Shown here: piece after piece, positions 1 to 11,039 of the stretch
Layout of the letters: each line of letters starts with the position of its first letter
Position numbering within the stretch: position 1 is the first letter of the stretch
Assembly: GCF_003589595.1 (NCBI RefSeq)
Contig: NW_020654810.1
Span: forward strand, 16,072,113-16,136,112
DNA: 64,000 bases
Origin: Hyposmocoma kahamanoa
Taxonomy: Eukaryota; Arthropoda; Insecta; Lepidoptera; Cosmopterigidae
Direction: 5' to 3'
Position numbers and translations under genes: made by a program
Notes under the pieces: model-generated
Seen by the model: the letters and a program-made list of their open reading frames with translations, nothing else
The model's database searches: none
What the model was told of the DNA's origin: nothing

Positions 1-1146
1 CACTGAAAATAACAATATTCAAGCTGTATCATTACAAAACCCAAACAAAAGGAAGTAAGTAAGACAGCAAAATAATTCTCATTCTCAATATGATACAAGT
101 CACAGAAGGTATAACAGTACATCAAGGAACAATCAATTTAATAAAAGTTCATCAAGAAAATATTATTCAAGATCAAAATCTCCAAATTCAAGAAACTGTC
201 GAAGATGTGGTCAAGTACATAGATATAAGTGTCCTGCAGAAGGTAAAATGTGCTCGAAATGAAAAAATGAACAGTGTTTCTTTAAAAATGAAAACAAGGT
301 ATTTAAAACTTAAATGTGAGTATGATTAAACACTCATCAGAGAACAATCATTTTGTAATTGGTTCAAGAGATTCCAAAAACTCCATATATAATAACTGGA
401 ATGTAGATATATTGTGTAATAATTATAACTTAAATTGTAAAATTGATACGAGTGCAGAGTTTAACGTAATATCGAAACAAACATTAGACAAGATAAAAAG
501 TAGTACAAATGAAAAGATTCCTATACTTAGAACAAATAATAAAATATTTTCTTTTTCAGGTGAATTATTATCAAATATAGGTAGCTGTTTACTAAAATAT
601 CAATTAGAAAATGGTCTAATCTCTAAGATATATTTTGTAATTGTCGAATGTGAATGTCAAACAATGATTGAATCAAAAACTTCTGAAAAAATGGGAATAG
701 TCAAACGAATATATAAAGTGAAAGAGTCAAGATCGGTACAAAATATTGTTTTAAAATATAAACATACGTTTGAAGGTGTAGGTTGTCTACCACATGAAGC
801 GCATTTATATGTTGATAATAGTGTAACTCCAAAAATATGACCGGTGCGTAAAATACCCTATTCATTGCAAAATCGTCTCAAAACAGAATTAAATTACATG
901 GAACTAAATAAAATAATAAACCAGGTCCCTACAAAATGGGTAAACTCAATTGTTCTTGTAGAAAAACCTAATGGTAAAATTAGAGTCTGTCTAGATCCTA
1001 GAAACTTAAATGTAGCTATCAGAAGACCCCATTATCTATATCCTACATTTGATGACCTACGATCAAAGGGGACAGGTGCTTCTATTTTTTCAAAATTAGA
1101 TGCGAATTCTGGATATGGGTCAATAAAATTAAGTAAAATTAAGTAA
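1..1146 (+). pseudogene. Degenerate Ty3/gypsy-type retrotransposon, gag end to start of reverse transcriptase
   Basis: A CCHC zinc knuckle (CRRCGQVHRYKC) is encoded at about 197-232 and its frame is broken by a stop just after. From 316 a second frame encodes an aspartic-protease-like segment (KIDTSAEFNVIS, where the family has DTG) and runs to 837. A single in-frame TGA at 838-840 interrupts it, and the same frame then resumes to 1146 with the start of a gypsy-type reverse transcriptase: VRKIPYSLQNRLK, VLVEKPNGKIRVCLDPRNLN, and the motif-A region KLDANSGY. The frame ends there, so the YADD motif, RNase H and integrase are missing. The protease active-site Gly is replaced by Ser. The copy is dead. 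The 5' end lies outside the window. Confidence 0.82.
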
Positions 1147-1650
1147 GTAAGATTTGATAATTTAAATTCAGATGAAATAAGTTATAAACAAAAAATATCA
1201 TTTCCTATGGCAAAAAACAGTAAGTCATATTTACAAAATAAGGAAGCTGATGATTATTCTACTATTACATATAGTTACTTTCAACCAACAACTTTATGCA
1301 ATTCTGATAATGAATCTGATACTTATTTATCAACAGAGTCAGACAATCAGTCGATACAGTTAGATATTAATAGGATAATTAAAATAAAATAAAATAAAAG
1401 CGTTATCTCATATAAGAGTGTTAATGATTATTATGAATATCAACCGGATAATGTATTGTCGCCCCAGAAATAAGTTGATTGTCAAGTCGTAATAGTTACC
1501 ACGTATTGTGATACCTGAAGTTGTATTAAGTCCGATTAGTCAAGAATCTTCAAGTTCAAATAATGTTCAAAATAATGATGAGATACATATGTCTGAAAGA
1601 AAATATAGTTTAAAGGGAAGATTATTAAAGAAACCAGATAAATGAGATTT
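1147..1650 (+). pseudogene. Probable 3' remnant of the same retrotransposon
   Basis: This A+T-rich stretch follows the broken reverse transcriptase. It carries short open segments (for example 1207-1392, and a Ser/Asn-rich stretch near 1530-1630 ending at a TGA near 1643) but no motif I recognise. The purine run at 1612-1622 resembles a polypurine tract. I assign it to the element by position only; a large internal deletion between motif A and this tail would explain the missing pol domains. Confidence 0.35.
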
Positions 1651-2040
1651 GTAAATTTATATTTAAAAAATAAACATTGTATACAAAGTTGATACAAAGT
1701 CAATAAATCAGAATGTTCATAATAAATTGTATAATAATATATATTAAGTCATTATCACAAAACATTACTAATATCGTTTCACTTATGTAAACTTAATGTA
1801 AGTAAGAACATAATAATTATGTATTGTCAATAATTTAATTTAGTGAGGTTATCTTATTCTTCTTTTAAATGTTATGGCTCCATCGAAATAATCAATGATT
1901 TTGCCAATGTCAAGTAAAAATAACTATGTACGGTAGTTTAATATTATTATAAAAATTATACAAAAAAATACGCGCAAAATAAAGTATTTATGAAATTAAA
2001 GACTTTTCGCTCGCCAGCACGACCACGCCCTGAATACAAA
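1650..2040. other. A+T-rich spacer
   Basis: No gene or repeat of a recognised family was found here. A 3' LTR could lie here, but I cannot point to a matching 5' copy, TG...CA ends or a target-site duplication. Confidence 0.4.
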
Positions 2041-2395
2041 TACGACACATGTTAAATTCGCTTAGCGAGTTATGGGACGAGACATGCTCGGAGTATCTCC
2101 AATACAACAAAATTTGCCGCCAGAGAACTAAGGTCATAGATATAGTTCGTAGAATAAGCAAATTGAAGCGGCAGTGGACTGGTCATATCGGTCGGAGAAC
2201 CGATAATCGATGGGGGAAACGAGTTCTAGAGTGGACATCACAACTTGGTAAATGTAATGTAGAGTGGCGCACTGACCCGATGGTGTGACAATTTTCGAAA
2301 GTCTGGTGGCGAGGAATGGATGTGTCATTTTGAGGACCGGGCAAAATGGCGCACTTTAGGCGAAACCTCTGTCCACCATGAACTGTAATAGGCAG
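2041..2395 (+). pseudogene. LINE reverse-transcriptase C-terminal fragment
   Basis: Read on the + strand, 2115-2260 encodes a run of the type RRISKLKRQWTGHIGRR followed by DNRWGKRVLEW. This is the familiar C-terminal signature of an arthropod non-LTR retrotransposon family (RQWxGHIARRxDxRWGxxVLEW). After a frame change it continues as EEWMCHFEDRAKWRTLGE near 2309-2362, which is the usual end of such ORFs. Stops and frameshifts show it is dead. Only the 3' end of the element is present. Confidence 0.8.
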
Positions 2396-2640
2396 ATAAT
2401 GATTCTCTCTCTAAATTACTGACATTTGCAAACTGTACATACAGAATTCGCAAAGCCACCTAAAGAATCCTAAACTGCAAGGTATGACGTAATTGATAAT
2501 AATACTGAATGGTCGTTAACCACCTTGAAATTATATGTATAATCTACATACCAGCAAATTTCTTGTACAGTGTCTGTAGTATTGACGCAACACGTCTATA
2601 TGTCACCTTGAAGAAAATGAGTGTGACCCATTATATTCAG
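2300..2640. repeat. Local duplication, copy 1
   Basis: This block shares ordered short matches with 3600-4112: the LINE tail (EWM...KWRT), TTTGCAAACTG, CAAGGTATGACGT, a GTTAAC stretch, ATACCAGCA, and GTCACCTTGAAGAAAAT. The order is conserved while spacing differs, so both derive from one ancestral LINE 3' end with its 3' untranslated region. Confidence 0.65.
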
Positions 2641-3017
2641 AGAGGCTGCAGTTCTTTGCAAAAAAAAAGAAAATTATTTTCTCTGGCTTTCTGAAAGTGC
2701 TTTTTGCAGCACAACGTTTGCACTACTCAGGCGAGGGAATATTTTTGATCCATTCTTTGCATAATACGAAAAGACAGCGGTACCCAATGAAATGAATATG
2801 CGAAGTGCTTCCCTGGCAACTTATCCTCAATTCTTTAACTTATGTATTTGTTGGAAACTGCCTCATAATATATTGACATTTTAGATTGAAGATGACTGTG
2901 AAATATTGCATATTGGTAAAGTTTTATTGTACTTGTCACAAATGTAATGACTTTGGAACGTTAGCCGTTTATCAGATAACGGATTATAAGTTGCAAAGTT
3001 TTATGATAGCTGTCTCA
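2641..3017. other. Unassigned DNA
   Basis: Nothing recognised. The short ORFs here have no domain or composition that sets them apart from chance. Confidence 0.4.
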
Positions 3018-3484
3018 TTTTTTAACCGACTTCAAAAAAAGGAGGAGGTTCTCAATTCAACTGTAATTTTTTTGTATATATGTTACGCGATAACTCCGGT
3101 ATTTGTGAACCGATTTCTATGATTCTTTTTTTGTTGGAAAGAGGGTACCTTCATAGTAGTCCTATTTTGAAGAAAATCATCCACCTCTAAGGGTGGCTGT
3201 TCACGCATGAAGATTCATTTTTATAAATAGCGCCTAAATTTTAGTATAATGAGCAATTATTTTAATGGTTGATTTTGCTATTCTTTAACTGAAGGCATTT
3301 TTCTCTCTCAATATACTTTAAGTAGTGAGAACCGATTTTTATTATCTTCTGTGTCAAGTCCCGTATAGTGGCGAACTAGGAGATGAATCCGGGTTTGCGC
3401 ACTTTCCAGTAACCTGTTTCAATAAAACTTGGTGATTAGGTATATGTAATTCCACGTACTTTTGAGGTCAGTTTTTTTAGTACT
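3017..3484 (+). repeat. Repeat family B, near full-length copy
   Basis: It starts at the TTTTTTAACCGACTTC end with an A-run and GGAGGAGGTTCTCAATT. It passes a GTGAACCGATTT...TTGTTGGAAAGAG block and a CCACCTCTAAGGGTGG block, and ends in CACGTACTTTTGAGGTC plus AGTACT. Four further copies in the window share these blocks. It is noncoding. I recall similar sequence as very common in lepidopteran genomes but cannot assign a class. Confidence 0.75.
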
Positions 3485-3599
3485 CTGTACTGAGATTATA
3501 TTGTGTATATCTTTTTAGCCTTTAGAAACATACCTAGCACCCACAAGCAAGTAGTTGTGTATAGAGTAGGCAAAGATAGAGTGTGGCAGAATCTGTTTC

Positions 3600-4112
3600 G
3601 AGACAACATGGAATGGATGTTTCAAGCTATGGATTCGATAAAATGGCGTACTTGGGAGAGTACGTAGATTGCACAGTTAAGGTACTAAGTAAATGACATT
3701 CGCAAACTGTTGATTTATATCAACAGTTTTATGGCGATCTAAACAGTCCTGAGCTTCAAGGTATGACGTTACGGACAAATAGAATGGTTGTTAACTAACT
3801 TCACATTATATGTACCTACATACCAGCATATCGTCGCCTTACTTTCTTAAGCTACTGAAATGCAAAAAATAGGTTGTATATACAAATTTTGCATGCTGAT
3901 TTCACATCAAATTTCCTTCATATTCAAACACTGGCTTTTACCTATTGTTAAAGTAATGCATCCATATTAACACCCTTGATAAGAAATTTAAAACAAATAT
4001 AAAGTTTAGCCCTCTCTTGAATAATCACTCTTTATAAGATACGAGTTTTTGTCTATAATATAAACACAAGATGTCTATGTCACCTTGAAGAAAATAAGCG
4101 TCACGAGGTAAA
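3600..4112. repeat. Local duplication, copy 2
   Basis: Second copy of the segment at 2300-2640, in the same orientation. It opens with a peptide-like remnant (MEWMFQAMDSIKWRTWES at about 3609-3662) that parallels EEWMCHFEDRAKWRTLGE of copy 1, and closes with ATGTCTATGTCACCTTGAAG. An extra roughly 200 bases between the ATACCAGCA and GTCACCTTG blocks make this copy longer. Confidence 0.62.
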
Positions 4113-5339
4113 AAAATACATGTGCAAAGCCCATCTCTTTACAACTTCGAGGAAATACCTTCTTCCTAATGTCATTGCAGTGCAGTCTCTTAATTCCTTT
4201 TTCGATAGATAGTTAAGACTACAATTCCGTTCCAGACATATTACTTATGCTCCATCAAATGTTATATCTTTTAACCACACTCGAACTGCATGACATCAGA
4301 AAAATGTTGTAAATTATAAAACATAACAATTAAATTATCCAATTTTTTATCGTGTCAGGAAGACAGTCAATCAGCGCAATTCAGAGTGTTTTACAAGGCG
4401 TTATACAGAAAACAAGCCGCGATATTTTCAATTTAACGAAACAATTATTCTGCCGTGTCATCAATCGGATTCCCGCTTTGATTGCGCGGCAAATTCGTTT
4501 TGTTTGGATACAAAAATTGCAATATAAAGAGCTGCCACATCATTCCCTTTCGGTTTAACGTAGATTGTTTCCAAAATGTAATATTGTTTGCAATTCATTT
4601 TGAACAGGCGATTGGCCACTTTTATCCCATTTGCTGGTTCCGATACTAATTTAATATTTCACATAGCATAAAACGAGTAGAGAAAAACTACGGAATTGAA
4701 TTTACGTAATTTAATTGAACAGAAATCTTTTCCAGGAAATTGTGAACAAAGTTGCGGAAGGCGCGAGTGGGGAAGTGCCCAGGGCGCAATATAATACTTG
4801 AGATGGAACAAATGCGAAAGCACCTTGTTGCGCCGACTTCTTTGCCGGAGCGTCAATAATAACTCTCCTTATTTTCTACGAAAACACTATTATCCGGCTT
4901 GCCTTCGGAAGGAAATTGTAATATTTTCAGTTGTGCTTACTGAGACAGTGTGTTTGTCTGATTATTGCGAAGAGGCGCTGGCCTATCTATCTGTCTACAT
5001 TTACATTTTATTGAGTTATCGGGAGAAGCAAATTTCACTCGCTGTAGAGTAGTTTTAAAAAAAGAGTTTGCAAAATAGTCATTTCGGAATCGGAGAAATC
5101 TCCATCAGAGTTCTCTTCTTACGTAGCGACGTAATCAGACGGCAGCCTCGAGCTAATCTTGATGTTACTTTGCTATTCCTGGAGCCAGCCAGTTTCTTGT
5201 TATTGTACTCTTTTCACGTTCCTATTATTACAGCCTAAGCACACATATGCAAAATAGTATTAACCTGGATGTTAGTTTGTATGACGCTTAATTAAATCCG
5301 CAGTCGAGAGTTTCTATTTTGCATAATGACATTGCGAGT
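4113..5339. other. Repeat-poor intronic stretch
   Basis: No gene, SINE or transposon was recognised. Short ORFs on both strands (4352-4558, 4659-4856, 4798-5052) carry no domain and are treated as chance. Confidence 0.4.
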
Positions 5340-5740
5340 TAAAAAACGGTAAAGAACACATTTTTCCTGTGCGGATATTGCAAAAACTTGGTAAAGTTGT
5401 CGGTGTAGTTGTCAACGTCTAAATCATAAATAAAGTGCGAGCGCTCCGAGCGGATGAAGTTTAAAGGACTTAGCGGGATGAAAGTTAAAAAGCGCAGCAA
5501 TTCATGCAGCGCAGGTGACCAGCGGTTTATCAGCGGACCGCAGCCGGTGGAGCGGGTAGAGGAGGGAGCAGAGAGGGAGGAGCAGAAAGCGAGGAGAGCG
5601 GACGAGATGTGAGCTAGCAATGGCCAGCGCTAGCGGAGCGTCTGCGGCCAGCTCACACCTATAGCGGCGACGAACCTCCAGCGCCGCGTCGCGGATAATC
5701 GCCTCATTTATAAAGTTTAGCGGGACAAAGCTGCGCGAGT
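5340..5740. other. G+C-rich island with a purine-rich core
   Basis: This stretch is clearly richer in G+C and CpG than its surroundings. The + strand at 5553-5605 is almost pure purine (GGAGGGAGCAGAGAGGGAGG and similar). Two related phrases, GTTTAAAGGACTTAGCGGGA near 5460 and a shorter AAAGTTTAGCGGGACAAAG near 5715, suggest an internal repeat. Two ORFs on the - strand (5339-5620, 5502-5852) look like by-products of composition. It could be an alternative promoter or a repeat; neither is shown. Confidence 0.4.
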
Positions 5741-5849
5741 TTTTGATTGAAAACAAACTTAGAAGGGACAGCCTCATTTGAATAAGTATTCTGCGAATAA
5801 AGTGTGGCTTTATGTTTTCCTTTAGGTGTTTTTTTTCCCCTTTGTCATG

Positions 5850-6780
5850 CAAAACAATGTTCCACCTTGTTTAGGTACTACAACACGCTTTATTTTTGAG
5901 TGAAAGACTCTTTTGAAGTTAAGCTTTCCTGTATAAATTACTTTATTTTTGACTGTATTGTTCTAAAGAGCCAGTCTTTTGAAACTTTAACGGTTGGCGC
6001 GATTCTATGCAGTGAAATCTCAGGTTATTGTTTACGGCGTTAGTCCGCAGAAGTCTTCTAAGTAAATTTCAGGAAGAGTATGATTTTACATAATTACTTG
6101 AATCCAAAATTCAGAGAACTCTTGTTTTGTTGTTGTGAAATATCCACAGGAATTTAATGTACAATCAAGAGGCAAATCCACTTTTAACTACATAACTTTA
6201 GTTTTCGTGAAGTAATTTGTATAATTGTGTTTCAAAGTTGAAGCTCTTCGATGGCTTACCTGATGACACACTCTGTACAATCTGTAAATAGTGCAGATAA
6301 ACGCCGATCTAATAAACCGTCCAGCTTAATCAAGGACCTCGTGATTTAGCTCCACAAAGAACAAAGTTACAAGGCGACAGCCGATAACACTGGCATCTAA
6401 TTATCGCTTCTCCCTCGACGCCATAACGCTAATCATGGGGCACTCTGGAACGCGTTAGCTGACGGACCTGCTAATCTCGATTAGCACACAGCGAGTTAAC
6501 TACCACACGCGACGTTTCTGACGCTGTGACATGATAATTGAGCCTAAGCAATCGTGTAATACTATTATTTCAAAAGGATTTGTCATATCGATTTACGAAT
6601 GCAAAATGGAATTGATGAAAAATATAAAACGCAATTATGTTCATGAAAATTAAAAAAGGGTTCGAAAGCTTCGGTTTAGTAATGGGCGATCCCAAAGTCA
6701 ATTAACGTAATTTTTCATCAGAAATAGTGAATTCGAATAAAAATAAAGTTTGTTTAACTGCTGTAAATAGTTTGATATAT
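5850..6780. other. Repeat-poor stretch rich in TAAT-type sites
   Basis: No mobile element was recognised. Between 6290 and 6510 several homeodomain-like cores occur (CTAATTA, GCTAATCA, CTAATC/GATTAG). This is suggestive of a regulatory element but such cores are frequent in A+T-rich DNA. Confidence 0.3.
6469..6486. promoter_or_regulatory. Perfect TAATC palindrome
   Basis: TGCTAATC-TC-GATTAGCA is an 8-bp perfect inverted repeat with a 2-bp centre. Two facing TAATC half-sites are the layout bound by dimers of some paired-type homeodomain proteins. The binding role is only an inference. Confidence 0.3.
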
Positions 6781-6854
6781 ATATATTTTTTCGTTGAACG
6801 GTAGGCCATTTTGTACAATACGACGACTTCATTAAAATTCTGATCAAAGCAATA

Positions 6855-7031
6855 GTGGATGGACACAGTGCACGAAGACGAATGGATAAGTTACTTTGAC
6901 CAAATCAAAAGAAAAGTGGAGGCCACATCGTGTGATAAGGTTAAAGGCAAAGCTTTGAATAGAACTGAGTTGTGGGTAGAGGCAAGAGCCTATAGAAGAG
7001 AAAGGTGGAAATGTCAGGTCTTAACAAAATG
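6855..7031 (+). pseudogene. Possible LINE ORF end
   Basis: An open frame without its own good start reads DEWISYFDQIKRKVEA, then KALNRTELWVEA and YRRERWK, and stops at 7031. The W...DQIK...A.NR..W pattern resembles the last residues of non-LTR retrotransposon ORFs. No upstream reverse transcriptase is present. A family A copy starts 18 bases downstream. Confidence 0.35.
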
Positions 7032-7048
7032 ATGATTTTTAGTTTTTT

Positions 7049-7292
7049 ATGATACCAAGTCGTCACTTGGTATCATGGACGAACAAGTCGTGTACCTGTT
7101 GGTAAGTAACACGCCTGTCTATAGCAGTACCACTCGGAGATTTAAATCGCAAAGATCTGAGGGGCACTGCCACTGCGCCTGTCCTCCTGAGATATAAGTT
7201 GACAAGTCCCATATGTATGTAATTTCACCGACAAACTTCAAAACCGGAACATAGTAAGGCTCACATTACTGTTTGCCGGCAGAAAGTCTTTA
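7049..7292 (+). repeat. Repeat family A, copy 1 (with palindromic start)
   Basis: It carries the A-family blocks in order: GACGAACAAGTCGTG, a GGTAAGTAACACGCCTGTC block, TTTAAATCGCAAAGATCTGA, GGGGCACTGCCACTGCGCCT, AAGTTGACAAGTCCCAT and CATTACTGTTTGCCGGCAG. Its start is an inverted repeat: ATGATACCAAGT-CGTC-ACTTGGTATCAT, which looks like two A starts joined head to head. The 3' end (GGAGCTCTACTGCTACT) is missing. Confidence 0.8.
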
Positions 7293-8078
7293 GCGAGTAC
7301 ACTAAAATAACTATACCTACACGAAATATCCTATCCAACTATACTGCACAACCGTGGTCTTATGGCACGTCATTTTACATTTAAATTGGCTGTAATGAAA
7401 TCTATATTTTCCCCGGGTTTTACGAGCACGTAAAAAAGAGATGGCACCTATAAGTTGCGTCTTTTCTTACCAACAAGTTACTTACAATCTCTTATAAGCA
7501 ATATTTAATGAGGCCAACAGTCGACATTCACGGCAACATAACTAGAAAAGATCAATACGAATTGCCTTATTTATTAAAAGACATGTTCAACAGTAATATT
7601 CAGTACAATACCAACATTATTACTTAGCAAAATGTTGAATTTCTTTAGATAGGTAAATCTTTAAATCTCGTTCTTCCCTTAGACAATTATAGACCGTTTA
7701 CTAATACATGATAGTTATTCTGTTTATTTATACCTATTTACACTGGTTATTTTCTTTGTTGTTTTATTTGTCACAACACATTATCATCTATTTCCGAAAG
7801 AAGCTACGACGCTGAATGGTTTTGATGAGTTACTACCAAAGGCAATTTAGGATTACTAATATTAGAAGATGGTATACCAGTGAGAACATTATTATATATA
7901 TAAAGGTAAAAGTTCTGAATCACTAATAAAAACGAAGAGCATATTACCCGAAATTGTGTAATAAAGATATTTATACCGTTGTACGCGAATCGGTTCGAAA
8001 GTAAAAAGAAAAATACAGGTTGACCTGAATGTAGAAAATGAAAAAGTTGATGCACGAAACGGCCTTTTTTATAATTTC
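7293..8078. other. Unassigned A+T-rich DNA
   Basis: No gene or known repeat was recognised between two family A copies. Confidence 0.4.
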
Positions 8079-8336
8079 AAGTGATGGGATGAACAAGTCG
8101 TATGTATGGTGGTAAGCTACAGTCCTGTCCATAACAGTTGCAGTACCACTCAGAGCTTTAAATCGCAAACATCTGAGGGGCACTGCCACTGTGCCTGACA
8201 CCCTGAGACATAAGTGGACAAGTCTTATGTGCTTGTAATTTTATCAGCACCCTTCAAAATCGGAACTTGGAGGCAGAAATAGACAAGGTAGTACTTCCTC
8301 GGACGAATTTTTGCACAAGGAGCTCTGCTGCTACTA
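8079..8336 (+). repeat. Repeat family A, copy 2 (near full length)
   Basis: It runs from AAGTGATGGGATGAACAAGT to CAAGGAGCTCTGCTGCTACT, and so shows both ends of the family. Only the middle GGAACGCAGTAATGCTCACATT-type block is shortened. Confidence 0.85.
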
Positions 8337-8445
8337 AAAACTATGACGCACTATTTACCTTGGTACACAAACGATTTGTGAAACATTCGAAGTTCAATTA
8401 AAGAAATAGGCCTTCATTCAAAAGCATTAAAGTAAAATAGCAACA

Positions 8446-8467
8446 AGGGGCTATGTTGAGCGTGTGC

Positions 8468-8498
<31 letters not shown>
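8446..8498 (+). repeat. 5'-truncated SINE D 3' end with a 28-A tail
   Basis: GGGGCTATGTTGAGCGTGTG CGTT matches the 3' end of the full SINE D at 22330-22562 and is followed by an uninterrupted run of 28 A. The long pure A-run suggests a fairly recent insertion. Confidence 0.65.
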
Positions 8499-8500
<2 letters not shown>

Positions 8501-9078
8501 TTGCAAATCGAATAAATACATCGAAGGACGAAGTTTGGAGCGTCTGCATGCCGCCTGCCGCCTGCCCGAACCCAACCATGTGCCGCAGGCCGAGTTCGTC
8601 CCCACCGCAGGTCTCACCTACTTAACCTCAACAAAAATATACATAAATTGTGTTTCTAAAGTTATACATTTATATGAATACCTACAGTTGGGTACATTAT
8701 AGTAAACTAAGTAGATGCAAATATGAAATAAAATGGAAAACCATTTTAAAAGACATGAAACAAAATTCAGTGAAACTTTTATTATGTCACATGTTGACAC
8801 AAACATTCCGCGAAGTGGTTTAAGACGAGAATATACAGAAGTGTCGTCAATTCACGCATCCATAAAATTAAAGAACCTAACTTGGTACACCACGTTCCTT
8901 GTACGTTGATATAGTTGACATTATGCTCTCAATGTCGAAAATTTATAAAATGTTATGATATTATAATATGAAATTTATTAAATTTAGTGAAATCACTAAA
9001 TGCAATAAATTTTATGTAATATTATAATAATGTAATATTAAATACAAGTTTGTTATAACTATTAATTAAATAAAAAAT
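8499..9078. other. Unassigned DNA
   Basis: A short G+C-rich patch (8535-8610, repeated CTGCCGCC-type phrases) is followed by A+T-rich DNA. No gene was recognised. Confidence 0.35.
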
Positions 9079-9140
9079 AAAAGGTCCTTCGATCCGGCTG
9101 GACTCGAATCAGCGTCTTTAGTATATAAGGTCAGAAATAT
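9079..9140 (-). repeat. SINE C fragment (tRNA-like B-box region)
   Basis: The - strand reads as a B-box like segment (GATTCGAGTCCAGCCGGATC) followed by GAAGGACC. The same tail motif follows the tRNA-like parts of the other C copies. The 5' part is absent. Confidence 0.55.
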
Positions 9141-9290
9141 AATCAATTTGAATGTGAGGTTATTGAAAAAGTGAGAGATGTTACGAAGTCTACTATTCTA
9201 CTTACATCATATTACATGATGGACCGGATCTATCTAACAACTCTAGACAAGTTAATCACCCACATTATTAAAAATTATAACTTTTTTTAT

Positions 9291-9597
9291 AAAAAAAAAC
9301 CGACCTCTTTGTTCATGTTACTTTGTCGAATCTTTTAGCTATTTGCCAAGTTTTATTGAAATCGGTTAACGAAAAGTAAGTGGAATCCAGTAAAGGATTC
9401 ATCCCCTAATTGGCCACTCTTAGAGGTGGAATATTTTCTTCAAATTTGAATCGGACCACTACTGAACCAAGAAACTTTTAACAAAAAAAAGAATCATCGA
9501 AATCGGTTCCTAAATGTTAATACTCTATCGTGTACATACACAAAAAAGATATAAAAGAATTGAGAACCTCCTCCTTTTTTTGAAGTCGGTTAAAAAG
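9291..9597 (-). repeat. Repeat family B, near full-length copy
   Basis: In reverse orientation it shows the B blocks: AACCGACCTC, CCAAGTTTTATTGAAATCGG, CACTCTTAGAGGTGGAATAT, AATCGGTTC, and GAGAACCTCCTCC with TGAAGTCGGTTAAAAA. Confidence 0.8.
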
Positions 9598-9699
9598 AGT
9601 CGTCGTCATAAAGTTATTGCATAGCGAAACAACAATAAAAAAATATAATAATAAGAAATAATCAATCCAAAAACAAAGATCAGTAATAAAATTTGTTGA

Positions 9700-9785
9700 T
9701 TCGTTCCGTTGGGAGTCAAACAGTCGCTGGTTTGCTATCAGAATTTTTTTGTGTTTTATTGATCTTTGTATCAATAAATAATATA
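9700..9785 (+). repeat. SINE C tail fragment
   Basis: GCTGGTTTGC, ATCAGAATTTTTTT and GATCTTTGTATCAATAA correspond to the 3' tail seen in the other C copies (AATTTTT...GAAC TTTGTATCAATAAT). Confidence 0.45.
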
Positions 9786-9789
9786 ATAT

Positions 9790-11036
9790 TTTGTAAACTA
9801 GAGAAGTATTTTCACAAAAAAATTATGACTATCATAGTAGTAAAAATAAATGTTCAATAAAATAAATAAGAAAAGTAATTTATTATTTTCATCATACATC
9901 GTTTCGTCTATTGGTCGTCTAATTTATTATTATAAAAAGTACAGATAAGTGCGGATATTAGAATAAAAATATAAGACCACAAAGCGAACCGCGTTTGTTT
10001 AGCTGTGTTTGACGACGTCTCATAAAACTGAGTTTTATTGCAGTCGCTATCCACCTGCCTCGGAAGGGAAACCAAGTTGCTTGGATAAATATCAACAATG
10101 TTAATTTAAAGTTACATTTCTTTTTAAGTGCTGCACTTAGACACAACTTTCATTGTTGTTGTTCATTTTATTGCTATGCAATTTTATATACACAAATACG
10201 TGTTGTTTCTTAACACCCGACTTTGATTAATGACTCATTATATGTTGTGTGATCAATTTAATACCTTAAGGCACCGGACTTACACGGACCTTACAGTGAC
10301 TAGTTATAGTAAAATTAATATACAAAGATGTTTACGTCATTTTGGCGTAAATGAGGTTCCTCTTGTAAATTGATTTAACGATATGTACATGTATCTCACT
10401 TAAACAAAGTAACATCCATTTTAATCTGCAAATGCAAACAATGCATTCCGATTTTACATCAAACGTGTACACAAGAGGTAACTAAATCAGAGGATTGTTG
10501 AGAAAATCCAATTATCGCTTGCACAATGGGTCACGAAACAATCTAAACTAAGAAAATTAATCTTCTGAGTCCAGAGGAGCAGTGTCTGTGCAAACTTAGA
10601 CAATGGATTTATAGTTCATCGATTCGGGGCCGTCGGCATCAGCCTGTGACGGGGATCATACTCTGTTCGCTGACTTTCCAAAGAAATAATAATATCTTGT
10701 AAGCGGATCATAGATAAATGTGTTCCGATGTTGCTTCTTTGGACATCGAGTTGTGAATTTATCGTAGAAAAAGGTAGCACACACACGCTAATTTTATCAA
10801 ATTAGATTTTCAAATTGTCTAATAGCAGAAAATGGTTAATGTCAATGATGGGGACAGTCTCCGTTTCTTTACACAAAACGATGATACTATGTGACGTTCA
10901 CAACCGCTCTCACTGTATCTTTCGCACTTGATTTCGAATGCCTATAACTAATTTGATTTTTTAGTGAATCTCAATTCTGTTTTTAAATTTGATAAAATTT
11001 TCGATATTAATTGTTGATAAGTATGAGAGGTACTAC
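9790..11036. other. Repeat-poor stretch
   Basis: No gene, SINE or transposon was recognised. The small ORFs at 9958-10146 and 10948-11163 (both -) show no domain; the second overlaps a MITE. Confidence 0.4.
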
Positions 11037-11039
11037 TTA

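Noticed and set aside
5339..5852. Two overlapping - strand ORFs of 93 and 116 codons
   Set aside because: They lie in a G+C- and purine-rich patch, in different frames, with no domain; best explained by composition.
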